From assembly GCF_000787575.1 (NCBI RefSeq), contig NW_012236514.1, positions 434,001 to 498,000 of the forward strand: 64,000 bases of DNA, written 5' to 3'. Shown one piece after another: positions 1 to 12,920 of this stretch. Within the stretch, counting starts at the first letter, position 1; each line of letters starts with the position of its first letter. Below the pieces are notes generated by a model. It was given only the letters and a program-made list of their open reading frames with translations. It was not told the DNA's origin and did not search any database. A program made the position numbers and the translations under genes. This DNA is from Acytostelium subglobosum LB1 (taxonomy: Eukaryota > Evosea > Eumycetozoa > Acytosteliales > Acytosteliaceae).

Positions 1-953
1 GCAATACGCATGAGATTCATGGACATGTTGGACGAGTGCCATGAGTCAATCAACCGAGATATGCCATGGGAGCGCGTGCAGCTCTACTTTGGCGGCGACG
101 ATGTGTGGGAGAGCATCGAGGAGGAGAGCGAGCGACAACGACTCTTCCAACTGCACTTCAGGAGACATGACCAGGCCGCAAGGGACCGAGCCGAGCAGAC
201 CAAGAATCAAAGGTTGGACAAGATACTATGCATGTTCCAAGCGGACCCGAGCATTGACGCCTCATCGCAATGGAGACAAGTCAAGGATCACTATGAGCAC
301 GACCCAATCATACAACAAGCTGACATGTTTGATGTGTTGGACTTGTTTGGACGTCATATCACCTCTTTACAACTTCGCGAGGAAGCCAACGTGCGGAGAC
401 GACGCGACGAGCAAAAGCAACGGGAGAGAGCTGATCGCGATGCATTCAGGGCATTCCTCAATGAGTGTGGACAGGGTGGGCAACTGAATGCCGGCACCAA
501 ATGGCGACACTTTTCCAAGCAGTATGCATCACATCCTGCACTGGCTGCATTGAAATCAGAGATTGCCGAAGAGATATTCGAAGACTATCGAGAGGAACTT
601 GAAGAGCGATATTCAAAGGATTTCAAATTGTTAAAGTCCATTGTCAAGCAAGTCAACTTCAATCTACAACAACCTATTGATGGCCAGCACACAACAACAA
701 CAACAACATTGGATAACATGATACAAATTATATCCAAACATGATGACTTTAACAAAGTGTTATCATCCAACATTCCTCCATTCTTTAGATATGTAAGTTT
801 ATCCATTATCTAGTATCCATTATTGTTATCAATTAACTAACAACACCACGATCATGATCGTATTAGTTGGAAGAGAAACAAACAAAGAAGATAAAGAAGG
901 GCAATAGAAAGAGGAAGGTCGATACATTGGAAGATGCCAAGTCATCCAAATGA
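1..953 (+). CDS. FF-domain pre-mRNA splicing factor, Prp40-like (3' part)
   Basis: The gene enters from the left edge and is open from base 1. Exons are 1-792 and 867-953; the intron has a GTAAGT donor, a TTAG acceptor and falls between codons. The visible 289 residues hold three or so FF-type helical modules: each has an aromatic/charged block such as TKWRHFSKQY or SQWRQVKDHY followed by a long Arg/Glu-rich helix. The last exon encodes a very basic tail (KKIKKGNRKRK) that looks like a nuclear localisation signal. FF repeats of this kind occur in Prp40/PRPF40, which bridges U1 snRNP and the branch-point proteins, and in TCERG1. The WW domains that would decide between them lie outside the window. 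I favour Prp40 because of the repeat spacing; the family call is firm, the orthologue call is not. Confidence 0.6.
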
Positions 954-1487
954 CCGACCATTCATGTCTGGTCCAGTCCAGTCCATCCCAGCCCCTTCGA
1001 CACACTCACTCAGCTGTCCAACTCAACTTCTTGCAGGGTGTCATTCCCTCCAATTCCAAAAAACGCCCTCACGACGTCATGCGAATTTAAATTATTTTTC
1101 AAAATTAAAACAAAGTGCACTGAAACAAACAACAACAAACGGTTGTGTGTTGCACTTCAAACAACAACAAACACATAAGTATTCCTTCAAAATTGCATTT
1201 CATTATAACTTGTGTGTCTGTTTGTTTGTTTGTTTGTGTGTTTGTGTCAGTTCAGTCATTCAGTCAGTTTCGACTTCAAACAAGTGAAGGGCACGATTCA
1301 ATCAATATCAATCTATACCAATATCAATATCAATCAATCAATCAATCAACATATACGTACTTATAATATAATATATTCAACTTCAAAAAGGTTCATCTAT
1401 TTATAGATCTTATAAAAAAAAAGAAGACGAGAGGACGTCATTGGAGAACAGTCAGATATATATATATATATTATATAACTTAGATCA
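954..1487. other. Intergenic, upstream region of the CHD1-like gene
   Basis: There is no convincing gene here. It holds a T/G-rich run (TTTGTTTGTTTG, near 1217-1240), CAATCA repeats near 1315-1350 and AT-rich tracts up to the start codon at 1488. It is presumably the terminator of the FF gene plus the promoter and 5' leader of the remodeller. Confidence 0.5.
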
Positions 1488-4400
1488 ATGGATCCATCAT
1501 TGTTAAACAATCAAATAATGGATGATGGACAACTTCGACAGCAACAGTTATTACAACAGTTGCAACAACAACAAATACATCATCAACAACAACAACTACA
1601 ACAACAACAACAACATCAAGCGTCGCCACAACAATATCCCCAAGTACATCAAGTACAACTACATCATCAAATGCAGCAACAGCAGCATGTGAATCAACAA
1701 CAAGTATATCATATGCAACAGCAACAAGTTCAGTACATGCAACAACAGGTTCATCAACAACCACAACAACATGTGTATGTACAGCAGCCATTGTTGCATC
1801 AACAACCAATACAGCCACAACAGTGGCCCATGTATCAGAACCATCAGGTGGTCAATAGTCCCCCGACAATGGTCTCCACTCCACCTCCAATGCAGCAATA
1901 TGTAACGCCTATGCAACCGGTTCATCAAGTTCAATTGAATGGCACCCAATCTCCCCCATCTCAGAGTCAACAGCATCATCAAGTCAATGTACTACCAATC
2001 CAATCACCTCAAGCGAATGTTGCACAACGTGTTGTACAGCCACAGCCACAAGTACAGCCACAGCCACAGCCACAGCAACAGACTCAAGTACAGCCACAGA
2101 CACTGATACAGCCACAGCCACAGCCACAGCCACAACAACAACAACAACAACAAGCACAGTTACAACACAATGTTGTAGCATCAGCCAATACTACACCACC
2201 TGTCAAGGCTACGCCGGCATCAGCATCGACCATGGTATTGTCTGAGAACGAGGACGATGACCTTTTGGTTAATGATGAGGATGAAGATGAAGAGGAGAAC
2301 AAACAACCGAGCAAACAACAACAGAAGGATGAGGTTGAGGAAGAGGAGGTAGAGGAAGAAGAGATGATCGACGACTTTGACTCATCAGAGGGCAAGAAGG
2401 AAAGCGATGACGACTATGTACCCGATGAAGACGAGGATGATGAAGACGAAGATGAATACAGAACACCATCTCCACCTCCCCGCTCAATCAGCACTCGCTC
2501 ACGAAGACCCAACATCAACTACTCCAACGACTATCTCCTCGACGACGAGATGGACGATGAAGATGAGAACTTCATCGATGACGACTCTGACGAAGACTAT
2601 GATCCCAATCCAAAGAAGAAGAGTAAGTTGATCAATTGATTGAATGAATGAGCTGGACTGACACGACCATCACACTCAATCACATGACAACAGAGAAGAA
2701 GACGACAAAAGCACCAGCCAGGAAGAAGGCTGCAGCACCGACACGTGGAAGAAGGGGCGGGACAAGAAGAAATCAATACTTGGAGGAGGATGAGTTGAGC
2801 GAGGAGGATGAGATGCCTGTGACTAGGGCACCTACTCGTGAGCGTAGACAAACTGTTAGACTATACGACGAGATCAACACCAATGAGGACGCCAACGGTG
2901 TCGTCGAGGAAGGGGAGGACGATGCAGCACAGCAGAGCGCGAGCGAAGAGGAGGTGTACAGCGAGCACAGCTACTCACAGTCCGAGGAGGAGGAGGAGGA
3001 GGAAGCATCAGACGAGCTCTATAGCGACGCCAGTGACCGAAAGCCCGTACGCAGGGCAAAGACGACAAAGAAGGCGGCGGCCCCTCTACCACAGTCGATC
3101 ACATTTAGCAACCTGCGACAGAGGACCAACAAGGTCAGCGCGGCGGCATATCTGCAGAGCAGCGACGAGGAGGACTATGAGGACATGTACGAGCTCATCG
3201 AGCCACAGCCCGTGGGCGCTCCAGAGGTCATCGAGGACACTGTGGAGAAGATTGTCGATCATCGTCTCAAGGCGGACGTCAAGCCCGATGAGCACGAGAC
3301 AACATTCAACGTGGAGCTCTACGAGTTCCTCGTCAAGTGGAAGGGCTGGGCACATATTCACAACACGTATGTTACAGACTGACAGACACGAATGTGATCT
3401 GGCACCGCGTCTAACATCCATCCAACCAATCAACCAAAGATGGGACATATACGAGAAGCTCATGGGATTCAAGGGTGGCAAGAAGCTGACCAACTATGTC
3501 AAGAACATTATTGAGGTCAACCAGTGGCGCAAGGAAGCCTCGAGGGAGGAGCTCGAGCAGGCGGACATTGCAAAGGAGACAACGATCCAGGAGTACCAGG
3601 AGTGGCTCAAGGTGGAGCGTATCATTGCCAGTCAGGAGGTGGAAGTCAGCGAGGACAATGCCACTGGCGTGCAGTATCTCGTCAAGTGGTGCAGTCTGCC
3701 CTACTCGGACGTGACGTGGGAGAACCCCGAGGACATCAAGGAGTACCAGAGCGAGATCGATTCATACCTGGCGCGCATGCAGTCAATGCAATCAAGTGCC
3801 AAGCACCTCGGAGGTGTCAGTGTCAAGAAGCGTCTGGAGCAGGGCTTTGTCAAGCTGGAACAGCAGCCCGACTGGCTGAACGCAGGCACTCTCAGAGACT
3901 ACCAAATGGAGGGTCTGAACTGGTTGGTACACAGCTGGGTCAACAATGTCAACGTCATTCTAGCCGACGAGATGTAAGTCAAATGCCCCGACCAATCAAT
4001 CAACCATTCACTCACTCATTCAATCAATCAATCACATCACAACCAAACAGGGGTCTCGGCAAGACAATCCAGACCATTTCATTCTTGTCGTATATGTATA
4101 ATGTGCAGAACATGAGCGGACCATTCTTGGTCGTTGTGCCCCTGTCCACCATTGAGAACTGGCAGCGCGAGTTTGCCAAGTGGGCACCAGAGTTGAACGT
4201 CGTTGTGTACACTGGCAGCTCACCCAGTCGAGACGTCATCCGTCAGTATGAGTTCTACCACGCTGGCAAGTTTGGTCGCAGGAAGATCAGCTTCAATGCC
4301 CTGCTCACCACCTACGACTTTATCTTGAAGGACAGTAAGTAGTCGACTTGTCCCTCGCTTGGCACGCCACGAACTAACTTTCTTTATCCATCCAGAGCAA

Positions 4401-7400
4401 ACACTTGGCGCCATCAAGTGGGAGTACTTGGCGGTGGATGAGGCGCATAGATTGAAGAACAATGAGTCGATGCTGCATGAGGTACTCAAGTACTTCCACA
4501 CGTCCAATCGTCTGTTGGTCACGGGTACGCCACTGCAGAACACGCTCAAGGAGTTGTGGAACCTGCTCAACTTCCTCATGCCCAACAAGTTCCACTCACT
4601 CCAAGAGTTCCAGGAGCAATACTCGGAGCTCAAGGAGAAGGAGCAGATTGCCGAACTGCACAACGTGCTCAAGCCACATCTGCTGCGACGTATCAAAAAG
4701 GAGGTGGAGAAGTCGCTGCCCGCCAAGACCGAGAGGATTCTTCGCGTTGAGCTCTCGCCAATGCAGAAGAAGTACTACCGCTGGATCCTCTCCAAGAACT
4801 TTGCCGAGCTCAACAAGGGCGTCAAGGGCGAGAAGACCACCCTGCTCAACATTGTCACCGAGCTCAAGAAGACATGCAATCATCCCTATTTGTTTGAGAA
4901 TGCCGAGGACATGAACGTGGAGAATCCGCTCGAGGCGATGGTCAAGGGCAGCGGCAAGCTGATACTGCTGGATAAGTTGTTGGTGCGTCTGAAGGAGACT
5001 GGCCATCGTGTGCTGATCTTCTCTCAGATGGTGCGCATGCTTGACATCCTGGCCGACTACCTCAAGGGCCGAGGATTCCTCTTCCAACGTCTGGACGGCT
5101 CGACGTCGCGTGAGAAGCGTTGTCAGGCCATGGATCGCTTCAACGCCGAGGGATCGCCAGACTTTTGTTTCCTGCTGTCGACACGTGCCGGTGGTCTGGG
5201 CATCAACCTGTCCACAGCCGATACGGTCATCATCTTTGACAGTGACTGGAACCCCCAGAACGACCTCCAGGCCGAGGCCAGAGCGCATCGTATTGGTCAG
5301 AAGAACGCTGTCAACATCTACCGTCTCGTCTCAAAGGGCACGATCGAGGAGGACATCCTGGAGCGCGCCAAGCAGAAGATGGTGCTCGATCATCTTGTCA
5401 TCCAGTCCATGGAGAAGCCAGGCGGTAAGGCTGCCTCCTCCAACATTGGCTTCAACAAGGATGAGCTCGATGCCATCCTTAGATTCGGTGCCGAGGACAT
5501 CTTCAAGGAGAACGACGAGGCCAACCCGATGGCCGAGATGGACATTGATGAGATCCTTTCCAGAGCCGAGCAAAGGGAGGCCAACTCTGATCCCACGACT
5601 GCAGGTGAGGAGCTGCTCAACTCATTCAAGGTTGCCAACTTCAATACAGGCGAGAACACCAAGGAAGAGCCAAACTGGGCTTCGATCATCCCAGAGCAAG
5701 ATAGACCAGTCAACCAACCTGAGGAGACACAACTGTACCTCGGAACGAGAAGAGCAAGGACAGACACCAAGGCGCCCGAGCCCAAGAAGAAGTCGAGCAA
5801 CGAGCCTGTCATCATCACCAAGAATCCAAAGAAGGAGATCACCGCCTTCAACAAAAAGGAGTTCAAGTCGTTGGTCAGATCATTGAAGAAGTTTGGCAGT
5901 TATCGCAGGTGTAGGGAGATACTGGAGGATGCTGGTCTTGGTACCAAGCCATTGCGAGTCACAGAGGATATATGTAGAGAGATCATCGAAGTGTGTAGAA
6001 AGTGTATAAAGGAGAACCCAGGAACTGACAAAGGTAAGTGATGTGAACTGTGATGAGGAGACGAGGTGGTCTTACTAACATGGACATATTCATCCATCCA
6101 ACAGTTCACGTTGTATACAATGGTGCGGACATCAATGCAACAGAGTTTGTTCAAAGAGTTGACGAGATGGCTGTGTTGTCACAACTGGTATGTATATTCA
6201 TCAACGACAAGAGGGAGAGGAGAGGTCCGGACGAGACGACTGACATGATATCATAGTGTGAGAAGCATGTCAAGAACTACGAACATTTTAGAATCACCTT
6301 CCCAACGAGGCCAGTGTCATGGGCGATCAAGTGGGGGCCAAAGGAGGACGCAATGCTGCTCATGGGCATCCACCTCTATGGCAATGGCAACTTTGAAGCC
6401 ATCCAGAAGGACACATCGTTGGGATTCGAATCGGTGATCTCACTGAGCAATGAGGAGGCCACAGCACAGGTGGATGCATCAGCACCAGCCCCCTCTACCA
6501 AGATCAAGGTTCCAACACTACAGCGAAGAGTGGACTCGTTGCTAAAGGCTGCCAAGGACTCGGTGATTACCAAGCGAGCCACAAACAAGGAGCCTCTGAC
6601 CAACAGCAACAATACACTCAAGAATCCACTTTCCAAGAAGAGAAGGAGACCGCTGCAGCAGAATGAAGCGGGCGAGGATGAGGAGGAACAGGTCGACACG
6701 AGGACACAGAAGCAATCGCGAACATCAACGACATCCACCAGTAGTCGATCAAGGACAACCAAGCAACAGGCCAACAACAACAACGATGACTACGTCTATC
6801 CCACCAGGAGGACCAGCTCAGGTAGAGTATCCACTCCACCTTCAAAGCTCATTGCATCACCGCAGAAGGGTGCCGCGTCCAGCAGTAGTGGCAGCGGTAG
6901 CAGACGCGGTGCGACCTCCACTTCCACCACTTCAACCAGCTCCACATCCTCCACGAGGAGCAGACTGCTGTCAGACGAAGAGGACACCAGAGGTCATCAT
7001 GGCGGCAGCAGTAGCAACAGCAACACGAGGAAGAGACATGACGCTGAGTCAGACGAGGAGACAACCATCAAGTACGACAAAGCGTTGTTGGCAAAGGTAT
7101 GCATAATAGTACATGTAAACAGGTTACACTCATCACTAACATGACAAACAAATAGTGCAAGCAATATCTTATGCCAATCAAGAAGCACTTGGAGAAGTTC
7201 AAGCAACTGGCCGATGACAATATGTCACGAGATGACAAGGTGCGCAAGACAAAGAAGTATCTGTTGTCATTGGGCAATGAGATCACCAGTGTGTTGGACA
7301 AGAACAAAGGAAGCACAACGCTGGACAACCACCTGTGGTACTACGCGTCACAGTACACGGCCAGAGGTGGCTCAGAGCTCAAGCTGCTGTACAACAAAAT

Positions 7401-7461
7401 GAAGAAGCAAGAGAAGCCACCGATGAAGCTTACACTGAGTCTGCCAAGACCAAAGTCATGA
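1488..7461 (+). CDS. CHD1: CHD1-type chromatin remodelling ATPase
   Basis: Eight exons: 1488-2622, 2694-3366, 3440-3973, 4051-4334, 4396-6033, 6105-6187, 6257-7096, 7156-7461, giving 1830 residues with all phases matching. Order of parts: a glutamine-rich N-terminus (about residues 15-250), acidic Asp/Glu blocks (250-540), two chromodomains (about 555-640 and 660-715), SNF2 ATPase with DEMGLGKT and DEAH (about 750-920), helicase C with [11 protein letters not shown] (about 1080-1190), a SANT/SLIDE-like segment (about 1430-1500), a Ser/Thr-rich linker, and a C-terminal DUF4208/CHCT helical domain (from about 1729). This is the full CHD1 plan; CHD1 slides and spaces nucleosomes on transcribed genes and its tandem chromodomains read histone H3 tails. 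The intron inside DEM/GLGKT splits the Walker A motif. The long poly-Q head is typical of dictyostelids. Confident; the paralogue within the dictyostelid CHD set is not settled. Confidence 0.95.
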
Positions 7462-7482
7462 TCAAGTATACATGTGTTGTTG

Positions 7483-7488
7483 AATAAA
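7483..7488 (+). terminator. Poly(A) signal AATAAA of the CHD1-like gene
   Basis: AATAAA lies 22 bases after the CHD1 stop codon on the sense strand, where a cleavage signal is expected. The next gene runs convergently and its stop is 197 bases further on. Confidence 0.5.
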
Positions 7489-7684
7489 CTGAATCTCACT
7501 ATCAGGTCTTGAGTTGTCGTCGACAATGTTGTTGTTGGTGTCCAGGGAAAGGGAAAGAGAAGAGAGAGAGAGAAGAGAGAATGGACTGATTTGGAAATGT
7601 TCAATACATGGTAGTTCATTGTTGGTGAATAATACAAGGGTCCTGCTGCAAGTTGTTGTCTCTTAATTGCCATCAATCAATCAT

Positions 7685-8547
7685 TCAATCATCATTGTCC
7701 TCATCGTCGTCGTTGTCTACGCCTTCATCCTCATCAGAGTCGTTGTTGTCGTAGTCATCGTCGTCATCGACGTAATAGTCAGCATCGTCATCCACGTCCT
7801 CGTAGTCGTCGAAAAAGTCCATGGGCTTGTTCAGTAGCTTCATCTTCTCAACCTGTTTCGCGCGCTCTATTGGGTCCGAATCTGGATGCGGTATCTTAAC
7901 GTGAGGGGGCACCTTGAGGTTGGCCTTTTGGACCAGCTGCTTGACGCGCTTCCTATATCCCTCCTTGTCGTTTCTCCACTCGACGCTGGCATCGACGTTT
8001 GCCGGCGACGAAGTGTTTGGTGCGCTCAACATTGAGATTACGCTCAGTAGGATTGTTGTTACGGTTTGCGTTGGCAACCATCGCTCCTCTGGCAACTCCC
8101 CACTAGTCTCATCCTCGCCAGGTGGATGCAGAATTGAGATGCACACCTTGCCATCAGGATATATATTTGGATGCCAGAACTCTGACAAGAACACCAAAGT
8201 TGGTGGGCTCATAGGATAGTCTTGAGGAAACTTCATTTGAACCTGGAATATACCTCCCTCACTATAAGTTTGATTGATAGATTTGGTAAGTTTGAGTGAT
8301 CTTGGATTGATTCCAGTATGGAATCCAAACTTACTAATCTGTCTCTGGAGGTCCCTCTACATAAGCTTTCCATTCAAATAGATTCTCATCTACCAGTTCA
8401 AAGTATACACCTTCGATTGGTTCAGATTGTATCTCTGTTTCCATTGATTGATTGATTGAGTAAGTGAGTGAGTGATTGATGCCATTACTGTGAGTAACAA
8501 CCTAGCGACCTACTCTTGAATTGATTCTGTAATAACTTTGATGTCAT
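7685..8547 (-). CDS. cdc34: CDC34/UBE2R-type ubiquitin-conjugating enzyme E2
   Basis: Three exons on the minus strand: 8547-8514, 8434-8335 and 8261-7685 (236 residues). The start was chosen because the 34-base first exon restores the E2 first helix (KLLQNQFKKIQ) in phase; an ATG at 8442 overlaps the first intron and would lose that helix. The UBC fold runs from about 1 to 160, with HPNI, active-site Cys in KVCISILHPP, and the E2-R insertion GEDETSGELPEERW that is diagnostic of CDC34/UBE2G/UBE2R enzymes. After SPANVDASVEWR comes a long tail ending in about 45 almost purely acidic residues. In CDC34 such an acidic tail docks on the cullin basic canyon of SCF ligases and supports K48 chain building. 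It is convergent with the CHD1-like gene. Confident. Confidence 0.93.
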
Positions 8548-10459
8548 TGTTGTTTGTTTGAATGATTAGGTTGATGGAATATATAGTTATATTGATGATT
8601 GAATGAATGAATGATTGAGTGAATGAGTGAATGTATGTACAATTGTATATATTAACAACAACAAACTAGGTGTAATATATAAATATATTTAATGATAGAG
8701 TATGAATAAGTAATGTACAACCAACAATAACAAATGTGACACTAAAGAGATAATGAATTATTTAATATTTAAATATATAAATGAGGAAATATGAATGAAA
8801 TGGTAATGTTGTTGATGTTGATGTTGTTGATGTGGTCAAGCAATCTCAACTTTCCAATTATAGAGTGTAACTAGGTAGGTTTAGGTTCAATGCAATATAT
8901 ATATATAAATTAAACAAATATAATGAGTTGTTGTTTGTTTGGTGTTTGATGTTGTTTGATCCAAGGAAGTAAGCAACACCGTGTAGTTGACAAGATGGGA
9001 ATGAACGAGAAGGTAGGTCTATCAGCCGATCCCTCCACCTCATCTTCACTCGATCCGAATAGTTGAACTCTAACACTCTAACACCAAACGCACACACACA
9101 TCACATTCAACTTGGATTGCTTGTGTTGGTGAGTGAGCCATCCATCCATCATCCACATTCTTGATGACATGTACCACTTCAGTCAAACTCAAACTATTTG
9201 TGACGCTACACTAACCTATCAGTAGTACTTCATTCATTCATGATCATTGTCAATAACAAGTTATAAATGATTAATGATTCAATTCAAAGGAATGCCCTGA
9301 AGGGGTTGGTTGGAATTCGAGAAGTCCCATCAACGTGACCATCCCATCTCTTTGGTCTAGATCGAGTCCATTTGTGAGGATCACCAAATTAAATTATTTT
9401 TGAATGTCTCGATCTTCATTCGATTGTTGAGCCAACCCTCCTGATCACTCTTCCCAAGGTCAATCCGCGCCGGTCATTCAGTCAATCAGTCAGTCATTCA
9501 TTAATGAGTTTAAATTATAACATCACCAACAACAAGTTACTTTGTTAGTTAGCACAAGACAAGGAGTACATTTACATTAAACTTATCTTTATATTACGAA
9601 TATATCATAATCATCATTCCACATCCCATAGTTTGGGGACATCTATCTATCTATCATTTCGTTCCAGGATACAATCAATCATCATACATTCATTCATTCA
9701 ATCAATCAATCTTAATATTTATATAATCTAATCCTGTTTGTCATAACAAACAAACAAACAAACATATTTTCTACAAAGACAAAAGGACACAAGAGGTAAG
9801 CATGGTTCCAGGTCAGACCATTAACCAATCAATCAATCCGGCCACCATGCATCCACTCCATCAAGCATCACAACCCCAACAACACGACCCCATTCACACA
9901 ACCCCCATCATTCAACTTCACACAAACCAACAAACACACACACATATACACAAAGACAATAACAACAACAAGTCAATCAATCAATCAGGCCTGCCATCCT
10001 CATACCTTGTTTATTTTAAACACTCTTTGTTTGTTGTTGGTTGTCGCATCGCACACACATACTCCACTTACTCACACACACACAACAGCAACAGCAATAA
10101 CAACAACAAACAAACCTTGTGAAGTTGGAGTAGTAATAGTGTAGGTCTCTCCTCCTCCACTTTCCCTTGCTTGTTTACCCTATCATGCTTTGCATTGTTT
10201 GTTTTTGATTATCACTATAATTATGTACTTCATCGTCATTATTAAACATCAATAACAATATTAGTACTACTTTTAAAAGTCATCATCATCATCACCAACT
10301 TGATCATCACATCATAACGAACGAAGCTAATTTAATATTTATAATCAAACAACAATCTAGATTATTGTCAGATCATTCGATTGGACCCAACAGTAAACAG
10401 TCAGTAATTTATTGAACAACAACAAGTGGACGAGCGAGCGAGTGATTGATTGATCAAAG
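8548..10459. other. Long divergent intergenic region
   Basis: About 1.9 kb between the E2 (-) and B55 (+) start codons. It is AT-rich with CAAT/ATTG repeats, TTGTTG runs and ACACAC stretches, and no reading frame looks like protein. A strong splice donor (AGGTAAGC) at about 9793 follows a leader-like AAACAAACAAAC stretch, so a 5' non-coding exon of the B55 gene is possible. Nothing else can be supported. Confidence 0.4.
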
Positions 10460-12199
10460 ATGGCGGAACCATTAGAATGGAAGTTTAGCCAGGTATTTGG
10501 AAACAAGAGTCCCGCTGATGAAGTCTCAGATGGTAGGTCACGTGACCCAATCATCACAACACATCACATGATCAATCAATGTTCAGACATCTAACAACAA
10601 ACGAAACGAAACAAACAAACAACGCGCAATATATTAGTAGATGTAGTGTCGGCAATTGAGTTTGATCATACAGGTGACTATATTGCAGCTGGAGATAGAG
10701 GTGGCAGAGTTGTACTCTTTGAGCGATCCTATGAGAAGCAGTCTAGTCAGAGCAGCAGCAAGAAGAAGGACAACAAGCTGCCCGAGTACAGGTTCTACTC
10801 TGAGTTCCAGAGTCACGAGCCCGAGTTTGACTACCTCAAGAGTTTGGAGATCGAAGAGAAGATCAACAAGATCAAATGGTGTCCCAAGCAGAACGACGCA
10901 CAATTCCTCCTCACCACCAATGGTAAAGTTGATCAAGCACAGATCATGTCTGTCATGCGCAGCACGATACTTACATCATCATTGTTCCAATCACTCATCA
11001 TTGTAGACAAGACGATAAAGCTTTGGAAGGTGTTTGAGAAGAAGATTAAGCATGTGGCAACGTCCACACCCACTGGCGTCGCCAATGGTATCAACAGCAG
11101 CTATAGTATAAATAAACCAGTCAGCAACAGCAGCAGCAACACCAACAGCAGCCTTATAAATAGTCATTTCAATAGTAATAACAACAATAATAGTATATTC
11201 AAGGTAGGGATTGGTCCACTCGCTCATCACTCACTCATTCAATCATTCAATCAATCAATCACTAACTCCCAATCACTCATTCAATCGATTAAACATTTCC
11301 AGATACCTCGTTTGACAACAAGAGAGACGATAATAACAGCACAACCAAAGAGAGTATATTCAAATGCTCATGCTTATCATATCAACTCTATCTCGTTGAA
11401 CTCTGATGGCGAGACTTATATTTCTTCAGACGATCTGCGCATCCACTTGTGGAGCCTCAACAATAACCACGAGTGCTTCAATGTGGTCGACATCAAGCCG
11501 ACCAACATGGAGGACCTGACAGAGGTCATCACCAGCGCCGAGTTCCATCCCACCTCGTGTAATATATTTATGTACAGTTCAAGCAAGGGAACCATCAAGC
11601 TGGGCGACCTGCGCTCGTCGGCGCTCTGCGACCAGCACAGCAAGATCTTTGAGGAGTCGGACGACCCGTCCACCAAGTCGTTCTTCTCCGAGATCATCTC
11701 GTCCATCTCGGACATCAAGTTCAGCCGCGACGGCCGCTACATCCTGTCGCGTGACTACCTCACACTCAAGATCTGGGACATCAACATGGAGAACAAACCG
11801 CTAAAGTCGATTCAGATACACGAATACCTGCGACCCAAGCTGTGCGACCTCTACGAGAACGACAGCATCTTTGACAAGTTTGAGTGCACCATCAACCACG
11901 ACGGCACGCAGATGCTCACTGGCTCCTACAACAACTTCTTCCACATCTACGACCGCAACTCCAAGCAGGACGTCTGTCTGGAGGCTTCGAAACAGGCGAT
12001 CAAGCCCAAGTCCAAGTCGCTGACTGGCAAGATGAAGTTGCGCAGCTCCAAGAAGGATTCCAAGAGGCCGGATGAGCTGATCAATCCCGACTCGATAGAC
12101 TTTACAAAGAAAGCGCTCCATGTGGCATGGCATCCAAGAGACAACCTAATTGCGATCGGTGCCAACAACACCATGTACCTATTCTCGGCCACCAACTGA
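10460..12199 (+). CDS. phr2aB: PP2A regulatory subunit B55 (WD40)
   Basis: Exons 10460-10532, 10638-10922, 11007-11203 and 11303-12199 encode 483 residues. The start MAEPLEWKFSQVFG matches the B55 N-terminus, and the seven-bladed WD40 propeller follows: GDRGGRVVLFER, TIKLWKVFEK, YHINSISLNSD, LRIHLWSL, VDIKPTNMEDL, YSSSKGTIKLGDLR, FFSEIISSISD and TGSYNNFF. B55 (PPP2R2/CDC55) directs phosphatase 2A to substrates in mitosis and, in Dictyostelium, in differentiation. The segment between blades 1 and 2 (about 11060-11203) is a Ser/Asn-rich insert absent from animal B55. The second intron's acceptor could be at 10637 or 10640, changing one residue. Introns 2 and 3 are both multiples of three without stops, so unspliced reading gives one continuous frame; the family alignment shows they are introns. 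Confidence 0.95.
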
Positions 12200-12519
12200 T
12201 CGATCGTCATATCCACCTCTTTAACCAAATCAATCAATAATAATAATAATAATAATAATAATACGATAACCATTTATTTACAAACAGATAGCGACAGCAG
12301 CCATCAATAGAGGCAGCAGTCCGAATAACAAAATAACCAAGTCATACAAATACAAACATCAATGATCTTACTCGTAACAACACAGAATAAGTGAGGGAAG
12401 TAGCTTAACTTAAGTTGAGGCAAACAAACATTGTGTAATCATTCTTTCGGACATTGAAGATACCATCACTGAGGCGGCCGACAGATGCCACGAATCATTC
12501 ATCAAACCTCTTCAAGCAT

Positions 12520-12738
12520 CATGTTGGAAATTGTTCTATTACCAGATATGCAATCATTAAAGACAAACCAGAGATTATTGCATTCATTCAAAAACGATTG
12601 GAAATGGATATGGATTTGATTGGAGAGTGGAGTCCTTCGTTCGAGAACCTATTATCTTGCGCCAAATATAATGCCTGGCATTCTTTGGTGTACCACTTCA
12701 AATCATTGTTATTCACCAATCAGTACCACTACGATTGA
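12520..12738 (+). pseudogene. Decayed C-terminal piece of the adjacent repeat-protein family
   Basis: The plus-strand translation over this stretch (IIKDKPEIIAFIQKR, then LVYHFKSLLFTNQ) matches the C-terminal part of the first half of the 14470-18925 protein (KIIEMIRLRFE, then LEYHFKSSIFTN). At DNA level the shared block is the stretch beginning GTACCACTTCAA at about 12700 and at about 16350. No start or upstream portion is present and the frame stops directly after the match, so this is a broken paralogue rather than a gene. Confidence 0.65.
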
Positions 12739-12822
12739 ATACCCTTCGGCTCCAAGTTGGTTATTTAAAGGCCAATCATCATGTGATCAAATACAATCAC
12801 TATTCAGATTGATTTCAAACGA

Positions 12823-12855
12823 TAGTTGTACCCGGAGCCAGCCAATTGAATGAGT
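12823..12855 (-). mobile_element. Short relic of the LINE found at 12921-13581
   Basis: About 32 bases (with GAGCCAGCCAATTGAAT) nearly repeat 13161-13193, which is coding sequence of the non-LTR element next to it, with a single clear mismatch in the core. It must come from a second, older or rearranged copy. Confidence 0.5.
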
Positions 12856-12908
12856 TTGAGTTTGAAAGTTGGGTATCATTTATTGGAACATTATAGGACC
12901 AGTAAACT

Positions 12909-12920
12909 GGCTCGTCAGTT
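12909..12920. repeat. Target-site duplication, copy 1 of LINE A
   Basis: The 12-mer GGCTCGTCAGTT here is repeated exactly at 13582-13593, and the two copies flank the LINE fragment between them. Confidence 0.6.

Noticed and set aside
1984-2395. Long minus-strand open frames opposite the CHD1 N-terminus
   Set aside because: They are the reverse of CAG/CAA and GAC/GAG repeats in the remodeller and give Val/Ala or Ser/Cys runs, not protein-like sequence.
9802-10122. Open frame before the B55 gene
   Set aside because: It consists of Gln/Asn/His from CAA/AAC/CAC repeats in leader or intron sequence, with no conserved segment.
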